Source: Polyrhizophydium stewartii (lineage: Eukaryota > Chytridiomycota > Chytridiomycetes > Rhizophydiales). Taken from it: a DNA stretch of 14,870 nt. A program made the position numbers and the translations under genes. The stretch spans positions 1-14,870 of the forward strand of contig JADGIZ010000370.1 of the NCBI GenBank assembly GCA_027604665.1, read 5' to 3'. The notes under the pieces were generated by a model. It ran no database searches. It was not told where the DNA came from and was given only the letters and a program-made list of their open reading frames with translations. How positions within the stretch are numbered: the stretch's first letter is position 1; each line of letters begins with the position of its first letter. Below, one piece after another: positions 1-9,032 of the stretch.

Positions 1-3000
1 CTTGATCTTGCTCATGCAGTTTGTGCATGTGACGTGCGAGCCCTTGGGATCCAGCTGCTTGTATCTGGCCGCGCCAAGTCGGAGCCGTATCAGTCCTGTT
101 GAACGCGGAGATGGGCATGCTAACTACTTACTTTGTGAATATGCTGAGCGCCAAATCTTCGTACATGGACACCTGCTCCTCGGTCGCGTTGGGAAGGGCC
201 TCAAGTTTGATGAATGTCTTGGAGCAGGTGTTGTACTTTTTCGCATGGAAGCTGACCAGTGCTATCAGGCTATAGATTGTCTTGACGTCGATAATGTCTT
301 CGTACTCGCGCAAGTGCAATGCCTACGAGGTTCATGTCAGCCAGCCGCGCGCATGGAATTTTGGCGATGGGCCGGCCGCACAGTGATAAGGGCTGCGTCA
401 AGGTCACCGCGGTAAAACTGCCGCTGGGAAAGAATGTAGAAGTGGTATGCCTCTGCACCGCGCCACACGTTGTCCAGGAACTTGTTGTCACCAATGTTCT
501 GCGCATCCTCGGCGAGCAGCCCATCAAGCGCCGCCGTCGTCTGAGAGATCGTCAGCAGCTACAGGACTGCAAGTCCCAGGGAGCAGAAGCAATCCTCACT
601 GTTTCGTGGTGGACGCCTTTTCCTGCCTTTGCGATGCTGTGGTATCTCTCGACCTCAAGCGCGGCCAGTACGTACAGCTTCTTGACGGTCAAGATGCTTT
701 GGTTGGTGGACGCTGCCTCCTGCGCGAGCTGCACTCCTGCATGTGAGCAGTAGGAGGCTGTGTAGTTGAGATGACTGTCTGTGCGCACCTCAAAGAGCAG
801 CCGCGACGACTTTTGGCAGTAGTTTGCCTTGCGGTAAAGCTCAACGGCCTCCCACTTGCGGTTCTTGGCGAGGAGATAGGAGGCGTACTTTGCGAGCACG
901 CCCTCGATCTCCTTGAAGTGGTGGATCTCGGCAAGCTCGACGGCGGTGTTCCACTGGTTGAGCTGAACACATGTGTTGACTGCGGACTCAATATCTCCGA
1001 TCTTGACATATGCAGCCACAGCCTGGTCGCACAGCCCAACCGACACAAACTTCTCGGCAATATTCTGCAGAATGCGGAGTAAGCGTCACGCATTGTCACG
1101 CTACTCGAAATGCTTTGGCTTGCCCACCCGCAGCAATGGGCTGTTTTCAGAGAGACCCGACGCGACCTTTTCGAGGCTTTCGTAATCCTCGAGAATGTAG
1201 TAGCATTCGGCAAGACGCTCCTGGTTGCGTCCCTGTGAGTAGTACGTGATGGCCTGCAACCACCGCTGGCGGTCGTAGTAGTAGTCGCCTATATGGTTCC
1301 ACGCCTTTTCGAGCAGCAGGTCGTCTCCACCGCCGCCGCTCTTGATCAGCTGCACAACACGGAACCAGTCTCCCATGCGGATGCGCAGGTCGATGGCCAG
1401 ATCCTTGCGGTCCATCTCAAGGTACATCTTCTCGGCCGCCTCAAACTGGGTGCAGTACGCGGCAATCTCTGCCTTTTGTTTCATCGGATCCTGGAACAGA
1501 CGCCTCAGCAACGATGGCACGCTTCGGACAGTGTGCCCGCCCAACTCACGTCAAACTTTTGCAGACTCTTGATGAACTGCAGGCCTTGGTAGTCTTGGCA
1601 GCGCACAAACGCCTTTTGCGCCTGCTGGAAGTCCAGCAGCTCAAGCGCCGCCTCAGCGACGATGCGCCACAGACGCGGATGTGGACGATCTTCGACAAAC
1701 TGGATTGCGTCCATCAGGCCGTTCTGCGACAAGATGGCTGCGGGAGTGTGCGTGCATGAGCCACCGTGCGCTTCGCGGGGTCAAATGCAACACTCACTCC
1801 GCACGTCGCGCAGCATTTTGGTTTCAATGTGAATCACGGCATCGCGGATGGGGCCTTCTGGATCCTTCATCACGTCGTCCAGCAGAATCGTTTTGACTTG
1901 CAGGTCCTCAAAGTCGCAGATGTCTGAATCGTGGCAAAAAGTAGTCAGCTTCGCTTGCTTTGCTCAAGCACTGAGAGAAGCACGCTTACAGCCCATGCAG
2001 TTGAGCGGGTCCTCCGGGTCGACATTGCGGAATATATACATGCGCGTCTTCTCCATGATTGTGAACATTTCCGGGTTGTCGTTGGCCCAGCGCACGTCCC
2101 ACACGTCCTTGCGCTCAAAGTCGAGCAGGCACCCTCCGTCGACCTGGAGCTCGGCCAGATCAGCGAAGACGTCGTGGTGGCGGTAAAACCGCCTTCTCCT
2201 ACCTTGGGACCAGCACCAGCACTTGAACCTGATGAATTCGCAGCAGCAGCAACCTGCTGGGACATGGACCCTGCAGCCGGGCCGATGATGTTGTTGCCGT
2301 TTCCTTTTCGCTCGAGATCAAAGAGTCTGAGCACGCCGCCGACATCGAGAATGGAGACGCGCGTCGAGTTGGAGTTGAGTCCGACGGATTGCGGACGCAG
2401 TGCGATCGTGTACTTGTTGTCGAGCGTCACCGAGGGCACTATGTACTGGTGCAGTGCGCCGGACTGACGAGCCAGAATCAGCACCGTCTCAGACGCGGTC
2501 AGACACACAATCGGGTCGCTGCTCGGTCTATTGGTCGTGTCAGCGCGAGTTGAGGGTGCATGTTGGACACGGTGCATGCCGCGCTGGCGATGAGTCGTGG
2601 CACGCACGTGCGAGATCGCAGGTCAGCAATGGCCGAGCCGCCGTCTCCAGAGCCAATGATGCTGATGTCGTCGATGTGGAACGCGCGTTCGCGCACATCC
2701 TTGCGCCGAATGGCTGCAACAGGCAGTGTTAGTCTGTTGTGCATCTAAAGATAAGGCGCGATTTGGCAAACGCACCATCAAGAGCGCTCATCTTGGTATT
2801 GGCCAGCGACTTGAACTGCCAGTGCAGCAGCAAGTCGCTCGATGCGACAAAGACGTTGGTGCGCGAGACCGACGCAAACTTTGGCTCAAACTCAATGTAC
2901 TTTGTCTCAAGCGGCGTGCCGATTGCGTTATAGACGGTCAGGATGCATCTTTCGGCAGTGCAGTGAGCAGAAGTCTTTCAGCATCACGAGAGCGGTGCTA

Positions 3001-4852
3001 AAATCGTCGGGGCAAGTCCTACGCACTGTTGCGAGTCATCGTCTGCCTTGCTGATGATGAGGCAGTGCTCGCCCGCTGACGTGATCATCAGCAGCTTCCT
3101 TACAGGCCTATGTTTGTGTGCGCGCCAAGGTCAGTGGCTCGGTGCTGATCACAGGAACGGACGCAGCCAGAACATTGACCCGCCTCGTGTGCCTGTCGTT
3201 CGTCTTGGTGTTCCAGAACACGACGGTCGATTCGGCGACCTCGGGCTTGCTGTATGAGAAAACAACGACATCGTGCGCGAAAAACGACCAGTTGTAGTCT
3301 GGCCTGATGTTGGCAAAGTAGATGAACGAGTCGACCGCGAGCGCGATGCGCAGGCCGTCGTGCTCCCACGAAATGGACGAGATCTTCTTGCCCGGGACCT
3401 TGAGCGAGCGCAGGAACTGGCACCAGAGAGCATTATGAGGCTGCCGCGTGGCGGTGCTGCGGCACTCGCGACGCTCACCTGTCCCGTCGGCGTCCAGAAC
3501 TGGACGACGCATGTCTCTTTCTCCTCGCCCTGGCTGTTCTTGACAAACTGGAGGCCCGAGACGGCTAGGATCGTGCCGTTGACGTTCCACTTCATCTTGA
3601 GCGACTTCATGTTCGTGTCAATGAGCACGGGCTCTGAGATGGCGTGTTTGTTAGCGTGCTGAAAAACAATCCTGCATCACTGCATCACTGCCTCATGTTG
3701 AACGCACTCGCGTCCTTGTCGTCGCGTAGGATCTGCAGCTTTCCCGTCTCGTAGCAAACAGCGAGGCACGGGATGCCCGGCTCAATGTATCCCTTGCATC
3801 CGTTGTACCAGTCAAGGGCAGCAATCTTGACGTTGCCGCTTGGATCACAAAAGTTGGGCACCTTGCTCTGCACTCGCATACGAGAGTGAGTTAAAGATGA
3901 TGCTCGGCTCGGATGCGTCACTATGCTGGCGAGAAGGGCGGCGCCGCGCTCACCACAAAGGTGCCTTGGCCGTCAAAGAGCTGCAGATCGCCGCCGCCCG
4001 TGCCAAAGAGCAGAAACTTGCCGTCGGGGGACCACTGCACATGCGACAGCTGGGTGTTCTTGACTTCCTTTCCCCAGATACGGTTGCCGTCGACCGAGCC
4101 CAAGATCACCGCACCGTCCTCGTACACGATGCAGATCTTCTGGCCATCTTTGTTCCACTGCATGTCCGTGACGACCGACTTATTGCGGTTGTTGATCATC
4201 TCCTCGTACCACATACCCTTGTACAGGATCCACACAATGATGAGGCCGTTGCCGTCTGACGTCGTGAGCTTGTGGTGCTGCTGGTTCCACGTCGCCACGA
4301 GGACCGGGCCTTGACGGGAGTGCGTGCGTGTCAGCCCCGCGCTGCTGGCCAGGCGACTGGCTCATGGCTCATGGCGCGGTGCGGCGCGGCGCGGCACGGC
4401 GCACCTTGGTGTCCCTCGAGCGTCTGGTTCATGGACAGCTGTGAGGGCGCGGACGGAGTCGCTCCGTCGGCTTTCTTGGCAGCACCACCCGGACCGCCGG
4501 CACCCGGTGTGGCAGCGTCGAGCGCATTCGAGGACGCGGACACGGCCGACGTGGCCGAGTTGACGGCTGGCGAGGTCACGGCCGCCGACTCGAGCTTGAG
4601 GACCTTGAGCAGGCCGTCGTCGCCGCCGCATGCGATCCAGCCTTGGTCGTTGTTCCACGCCACGGCGCGCAGATTGGCGCAGTTGGGGATCGCGATCTGG
4701 TGAGTTGCAGACAACACAAAGGGTCGTGCGCGGCGCGTCAGCATGGGGTGTGTGTGCATGTGGAGGAAGTGCGCCGGCCGCTGCGCGTGCGCGCCGCGCA
4801 GGTGATGCACCCGGACGAGCTGGCGCACCTTCTTGCTGAGATATATGAACAT
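1..4852 (-). CDS. WDR35/IFT121: Intraflagellar transport protein 121 (WDR35), C-terminus cut by window edge
   Basis: Subunit of the IFT-A complex, which drives retrograde transport and membrane-protein entry in cilia and flagella. Exons in transcript order: 4852-4829, 4696-4405, 4309-3954, 3867-3708, 3633-3479, 3416-3153, 3094-3027, 2948-2776, 2713-2608, 2527-2203, 2143-1990, 1923-1798, 1737-1550, 1490-1128, 1064-789, 728-600, 540-382, 322-132, 64-<1. They join in one frame to 1191 codons. Family-identical stretches include MFIYLSKK (1-8), [93 protein letters not shown] and WRGAEAYHF. Residues 1 to about 640 are the WD40 propellers and about 700-1165 the helical TPR-like region. The window ends just after the first CxxC (CTNC, 1183-1186) of the terminal zinc ribbon, so roughly 30 residues are missing. 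It carries an Ala/Ser/Gly-rich insertion at about 46-92. The junction 3153/3094 is the least certain; the others keep frame and alignment. A bidirectional promoter lies upstream. Confidence 0.96.
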
Positions 4853-4938
4853 GGCCGGCGGTGCGCCGTGTGTGGGTCGGCGGGGGAAAGCGAAAGCACT
4901 CCGACAACAACGCCTTTGCCGCGCATTCCGACGCCATC
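4853..4938. promoter_or_regulatory. Shared divergent promoter region of IFT121 and the coiled-coil gene
   Basis: Only 86 bp separate the IFT121 start codon (4852, minus) from the first in-frame ATG of the coiled-coil gene (4939, plus), so both genes must use this stretch or each other's 5' ends for transcription. It is GC-rich and holds a G-rich run followed by a tandem pair of GAAAGC (4886-4891 and 4892-4897). I see no TATA box and no clear RFX X-box. The promoter role is inferred from position only. Confidence 0.6.
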
Positions 4939-7900
4939 ATGTCGCTCTGGCCAGATGCGTCCTCGTCGACGCAGCCGGCAGGATCGAACCCGGTGGCGGC
5001 GCCGGCGCCAGAACTTACCGCGCGGCCCGCTGGCCACAACACCGAGTCGCGAAGCCAGTCTGCCGCGGCGCAGGTCTCGGGCTCTGCGAGCAGCCTGTCC
5101 AAGAAGACGCAGAAGCTTGTTCAGGCGGCGTCCATGATATCCGAGACGCTGCGCTCGCTCGAGACAGGGCTGTTCTCTCCGGTAGCCAAGCTTGCGCCGA
5201 CGAGGGACACTGGCCCAGCCAACGGCGAAGCAGCGCAAGCAAGCTCGTCGTATCGGGCTGCAGGGACGCCGGCCGCGGCGAGCTTGACCGGCATCGCATC
5301 GTCGCGGCATGCGCCTCACACAGACGCAGGTTCTGCATCAAGTGCCGCGTCTGACCTCCCCGCTGCAGTGCAGCCTGGATCCGCAGGCGCTGCCAAGAAG
5401 CACGGACTCGCAGATCCAAACGACCACGTCTTTGTCATGGGCGAGAACGTGCGCTCCATCTTCGCGTCGCAAGGCCAGCAGCCCATATTTGGGCCTCGCG
5501 AAACCAGCAATGCCGTCGAGCACGTCGCCAAGACAGACCCTGCGCGGGTGTCCGCAGAGACGCTGGCGCGCATGGCGCAGCTCGAGCAAGAGAACACGGC
5601 GCTGCGTCGCGTCCTCTCCGAGTCGCAGATGCAGACGCCAGCGCCGATGACACAGATCCAGCTTCCGCATTCTCGCGAGATCCGCACCAGTGCCGAGCAC
5701 CTCGCGACTCCAGACATCCCGCCGCCACTGGCTGCATACCCGACCGTCCAGCCGCAGATGCCGGTCTTCCAGGCGACGCGATCTGCAGCAGAAGCTGGCC
5801 GGCTTGTGGCGCGCATCGAGCAGCTCGAGGCCGAGCTGGCGCAGTCCAAAGCGCAGTGCCAGGATGCCATGTACCAATCAACCACGCTTGCGACAAAGTG
5901 CGACGCACTGCAGGCGCAGAACCATGATCTGCACATGCGCCACTCGCGGCAGGCCCTCGAGATGAAGTCTCTCAGCGAGCAAAACGAGATGCTCCGCAGC
6001 GAGAGCAAGCGGATGCACCAAGCCGAGGCGGGCCTCAAGACGCAGATCTCGGAGCTCAAAGATGCGCTTGAAAAGGCGCGCGGCGAGCCTCGTGCGGCCA
6101 ACGACTCTGTGCAAGCGCCGCATTCGCCGGATCCTCCCGCTCGGCACACGTTGGCGCGCGAGAGCGAAATGACCGCGTCGCAGCAAGAGACGCGCGACAA
6201 CTTGGTCAAGCTTGCCGACAGCCGCCTGCGCTGGCTGTCCGAGCGACGCAAAGAGTACATGCATTCCGGCACGGCAAGCCGGCTCTCGAGCGGCCCAAGC
6301 ATCTTCAAGCAGCTTGATCTGCTCACGGCGTCGCACCAGTCGCTGCAGCGTCTTGTGCGGACATGCGGCGACGCGCCAAACGTGCAGAGCTTCCTGACTG
6401 CCTGCGCAGAGATGCTCGACGTGCTTTCGGCCGTGTCGAGCGACGTCTGCGCGTCGTTTGACGAGTCGATCCAGATTGACCACCGCATCGAGCATCTGCG
6501 CCAAGAGAGCACGCAGGTGCGGCAGGAGACGGAGCGCACCGTGGGCGAGCTGACGGAGCGCTACCACGCCGAGACCGCGGCGCTGCGGGGCGAGAATGAG
6601 ACGCTTCGGCAGCACGCTGTGGCGCTCACGACCGAGATTGACCAGCTGCGGCGCGCTAACGACGAGGTCCGCGCGAGCATGGGCATGGTCGTCGCGGCTA
6701 ATAAGGAGATGAGGAGCATCATCGACGATCTGCAGCGTCGCCAGATTGAAATCAAGACTGCGATCGAGCCCGTGCGTGACTCTGTGGCGACGTCCGCGAC
6801 CCCGCCACCACCGCCGCCGCCACCACCGCCGCCGCCGCCCGCTCCAAAGCAGGCAACACCTTCGCTTCCTGCACCAAAGCACCCACTCGTCGCCAGTCTC
6901 GAGGAGATGCAGACAAACGCCGCGAGCGAGTCGGCCACAGCAGATGCGATCAAGGACCTCGAGGCCGCCAACAAGAGCCTCAAGTCGCACATTGCGTATC
7001 TGGAAAAGACCATTGCCGAGTGGCGCAGCGAGAACGAGCTTGTGCGCGATGCGCTCAAGCACAGCGAGGCGAAGCTGCGGGCGCGCGACGCAGAGCAAGG
7101 CAAGCTGATTTCGCGCATCGGCGCGCTCGAGAACGCTGTACACGACGAGCGGCTGCGGACGCAAAAGGCCGTCGAGTACGCCAAGCAGCTGCGCGAGGGC
7201 CGCCATCACGGACATCACCACCACCACCATCAGCATCAGCACCACCGGCATGCGCATGGCGCGCCAGCCCAGCGCGCGGCCGCGAGCGACGCAGGCGGCG
7301 AAGGCCTGATGACGCCCGACTCGCAGTCGTCCGAGGGTGCGTCCATGGCCAACCTCGAGCGCGCGTTCCAGACGCACATTGCGGCCATCAAGAGCGCGGC
7401 TTCGCCGCAGCACCGCGCGCCGGCGGCCGAGCTGGACGCGCTGCTCGCCGGCCTGACGGGCGACTCGGCCGGCGACGCGTTCGAGGTTGGCGCGCTGCTG
7501 CAGCTGTTACGCGACAACGACAACACGTCGCAGCAGCTGGCCAAGTTTGGCCAGATTGTCGAGGGTGCGTACGGCTGGCTCTCGCTTGACCGGTCGCGGC
7601 TGCGTGGGCGACGCTGACAAACCGCGGCATCGCCTGAATGACACACCCACTCATGCATGCAGACATGATCGAGCGCGCGAATGCGCTCGCCGAAGAGAAT
7701 GAGTCGCTCAAGGAGCGCATGGCGGCCAGCAAGACAAAGCACCGCACCCGCGAGACGGCGTGGCTGGCTAAAATCAAGACGCTCAAGCAGGACTACGCGC
7801 GCAGCGCCGCCGACTGCCAGCAGCTGGACCAGGTGCTGTCCGACTACGACAAGCAGTTCAGCAACATGCTGGTCTTCACCGAGGGCATCACGTGGCTGTC

Positions 7901-8309
7901 GGGCACCCAGCCGATGCTCAGCCACGGCGCAGCAAGCAGCGGCGGCCACCCGTTCCCGTTCGCAAGCGTGTTCGCCACCGTGGTGAACGAGTACGTCGCG
8001 GCCGTGCACCAAATCGACATGCTGAACCACCGCATGGCCGAGCTGCAGCAGAGCGTCGAGACCAAGGAGGCGCAGCTACAGGCGCAGCTCGCGGCGACCG
8101 AGACGCTGTCGCTGGCGGGCCAGCAGCACAAGGCCGAGATCCACGATCTGCAGACGCAGGCCGAGGCGCAGGCGCGCAGGATGGTCGAGCTGCAGCGCGA
8201 GCTCAAGCAGTGCGAGGACGCGCGGCGTGCGGGCGAGGCCAAGTTGCGCAAGATCGTGACGGCGTACAAGGCGTACATGACCGAGATGCCGCCTGCTGCG
8301 TGCGAATGA
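4939..8309 (+). CDS. Unrecognised 1090-residue coiled-coil protein with poly-proline and histidine-rich tracts
   Basis: Two exons, 4939-7564 and 7663-8309. The 98-nt intron (7565-7662) has a GTGCGT donor, a GCTGAC branch motif and a CAG acceptor, and joins in phase to read QIVEDMIERANALAEEN across the junction. The ATG at 4939 (MSLWPDASSS) is the first in the open frame. The protein starts with a low-complexity Ser/Ala/Pro region (1 to about 200). Heptad-like coiled coils follow at about 207-225, 287-385, 516-612, 667-754 and 876 to the end (for example RIEQLEAELAQSKAQ and LAEENESLKERM). A run of 13 prolines (622-634) lies between coils three and four, and a His-rich tract at 756-773 follows coil four. 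There is no signal peptide, membrane segment or catalytic motif. The architecture resembles centrosomal, spindle-pole or basal-body scaffolds, but such features recur in many unrelated proteins, so function is unassigned. It is divergent from IFT121 over 86 bp and convergent with the 129-residue gene. Confidence 0.88.
6802..6840 (+). repeat. CCN codon run encoding 13 prolines
   Basis: Thirteen consecutive proline codons (CCG, CCA, CCC mixed) give residues 622-634 of the coiled-coil protein, followed by an Ala/Pro/Lys-rich linker. Such runs bind profilin, SH3 or WW partners in other proteins; here this is only a possibility. The codon mixture makes it less slippage-prone than a pure repeat. 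Confidence 0.9.
7204..7257 (+). repeat. CAY-rich run encoding a histidine-rich tract
   Basis: Codons 756-773 of the coiled-coil protein contain 13 histidines in 18 residues, including six in a row, mixed with Gln, Gly, Arg and Ala. This may bind divalent metal or act as a pH-sensitive linker between the coiled coils; neither is shown by the sequence. It lies in frame in a continuous exon, so it is part of the protein and not an intron artefact. Confidence 0.9.
7565..7662 (+). other. Spliceosomal intron of the coiled-coil gene
   Basis: The donor GTGCGT follows GAG-G and the acceptor CAG precedes AC-ATG. The upstream frame meets a stop (7615-7617) inside the intron, and removing the intron restores one coiled-coil frame on both sides. 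A GCTGAC branch-type motif lies inside. Confidence 0.88.
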
Positions 8310-8469
8310 CACTCATCACTTCCAATTCAGCCCGCTGCGACTCAACAAGGCTTGAATGCGTGCAGTGAGCTTGAATACGCGAAGTGAGCATCGGTGGTCG
8401 TTGTGGTGTTATTGCCTTCCGGCTGCGCTGCGCCAGAGTGCGGTTCGTGTGCATGCAGTCCAGCGCATA
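8310..8469. other. Convergent 3' intergenic spacer
   Basis: This 160-bp tail-to-tail spacer lies between the coiled-coil gene (stop 8307-8309) and the 129-residue gene (stop 8472-8470). No AATAAA is visible. A weak AATAAC on the minus strand (8413-8408) lies about 57 nt past the minus-strand stop and could serve as its poly(A) signal. A 19-bp tandem repeat sits inside. No open reading frame with a plausible product is seen. Confidence 0.6.
8351..8388 (+). repeat. Two-copy 19-bp tandem repeat
   Basis: Unit 1 (8351-8369) reads CTTGAATGCGTGCAGTGAG. Unit 2 (8370-8388) matches it at 16 of 19 positions. The copies are directly adjacent in the 3' spacer between convergent genes. No function is apparent; a local duplication is the simplest reading. 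Confidence 0.8.
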
Positions 8470-8941
8470 TCAGATGTTCATCTTGCTGATGCAGCCGTCC
8501 TGGCGGCCGTATCCGGGCGGGCGGGGTCGCTGGCCGGCCTTGCCGCGCTTGAGCCGGAAGAACTTCATCTGCACCAGCGGGGATGTTTGGTCAGCAAAGC
8601 GTGCTCTCGCACATGTGCGCATGCAGGGCCGGCTGGCGAGTATGTGGCACCTTGAGCATCTTCTTGAGGATCGCCGTTGGCTCGGACTGCTTGGGCAGGA
8701 TGTATCCGGGCAGCCGCTTGCCGCCGTACGAGGGGTACCTCGAGCCGCGCAGCTGCTGGTGGATGGGCGTTGCCTGCGCGAGGGCCGAGGGGCCGCCGGC
8801 TGCAGCGGCGCTGCCGCACAGGAACGGGCTGAGCGCGGCCGGCGCCGCGCGCGAGGCGCCAACGAGCGACGCCTCGAGCGGCGACGCCGCCAGCGCCAGC
8901 GACGCCTTGGTGCGCAGTGTCGCTCTGATCAGCCCGAGCAT
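8470..8941 (-). CDS. Unrecognised 129-residue basic protein with probable mitochondrial targeting
   Basis: Two exons, 8941-8651 (97 codons) and 8568-8470 (32 codons plus stop). The 82-nt intron (8569-8650) has donor GTGCCA, a GCTGAC branch motif and a CAG acceptor, joining in phase 0. The start MLGLIRATLRTKASLALAAS is rich in Arg, Lys, Ser, Ala and Leu with no acidic residue in the first 21, as in mitochondrial presequences. After an Ala-rich linker comes a compact basic body, with RYPSYGGKRLPGYILPKQSE ending exon 1 and MKFFRLKRGKAGQRPRPPGY in exon 2, and a C-terminus ending in KMNI. The size and charge would suit a small mitoribosomal or mitochondrial assembly protein, but I do not recognise a family. 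The intron, the in-phase join and the charged C-terminus support a real gene. It diverges from MSH3 with 91 bp between starts. Confidence 0.72.
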
Positions 8942-9032
8942 CTCTGTATGGGTGTGCCGAGTCCAAGGGCAAAGAAATTCGCGCGTTTCAAGGCGGCTCG
9001 GGCCGGTTCCGCAACACCAAGAGTGAGCGACA
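8942..9032. promoter_or_regulatory. Shared divergent promoter region of the 129-residue gene and MSH3
   Basis: Only 91 bp lie between the two start codons, so the transcripts probably start from a shared bidirectional region. It contains TTCGCGCGTTT at 8978-8988 (AAACGCGCGAA on the other strand), loosely like the CGCG-centred sites of the MBF/E2F G1-S factors that drive DNA-repair genes in fungi. The match is partial, not the canonical ACGCGT. No TATA box is seen. Confidence 0.55.

Noticed and set aside
4374..4404. GCGCGG-type repeats as a possible regulatory or CpG element
   Set aside because: They lie inside IFT121 intron 2 and look like simple GC-rich low complexity next to the donor.
4861..4938. 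GTG-initiated extension of the coiled-coil protein upstream of 4939
   Set aside because: Nuclear genes seldom start at GTG and the ATG at 4939 is the first in this frame. The extension would fill the whole shared promoter.
4853..4938. RFX X-box expected for a ciliary gene promoter
   Set aside because: No GTNRCC-spacer-RGYAAC match was found on either strand.
5316..7413. Long open frames on the minus strand opposite the coiled-coil gene (407 and 511 codons)
   Set aside because: They mirror the codon bias of the plus-strand exon (Arg-, Leu- and Ser-rich, no domain) and overlap a convincing coiled-coil frame. GC-rich genes routinely open such antisense frames.
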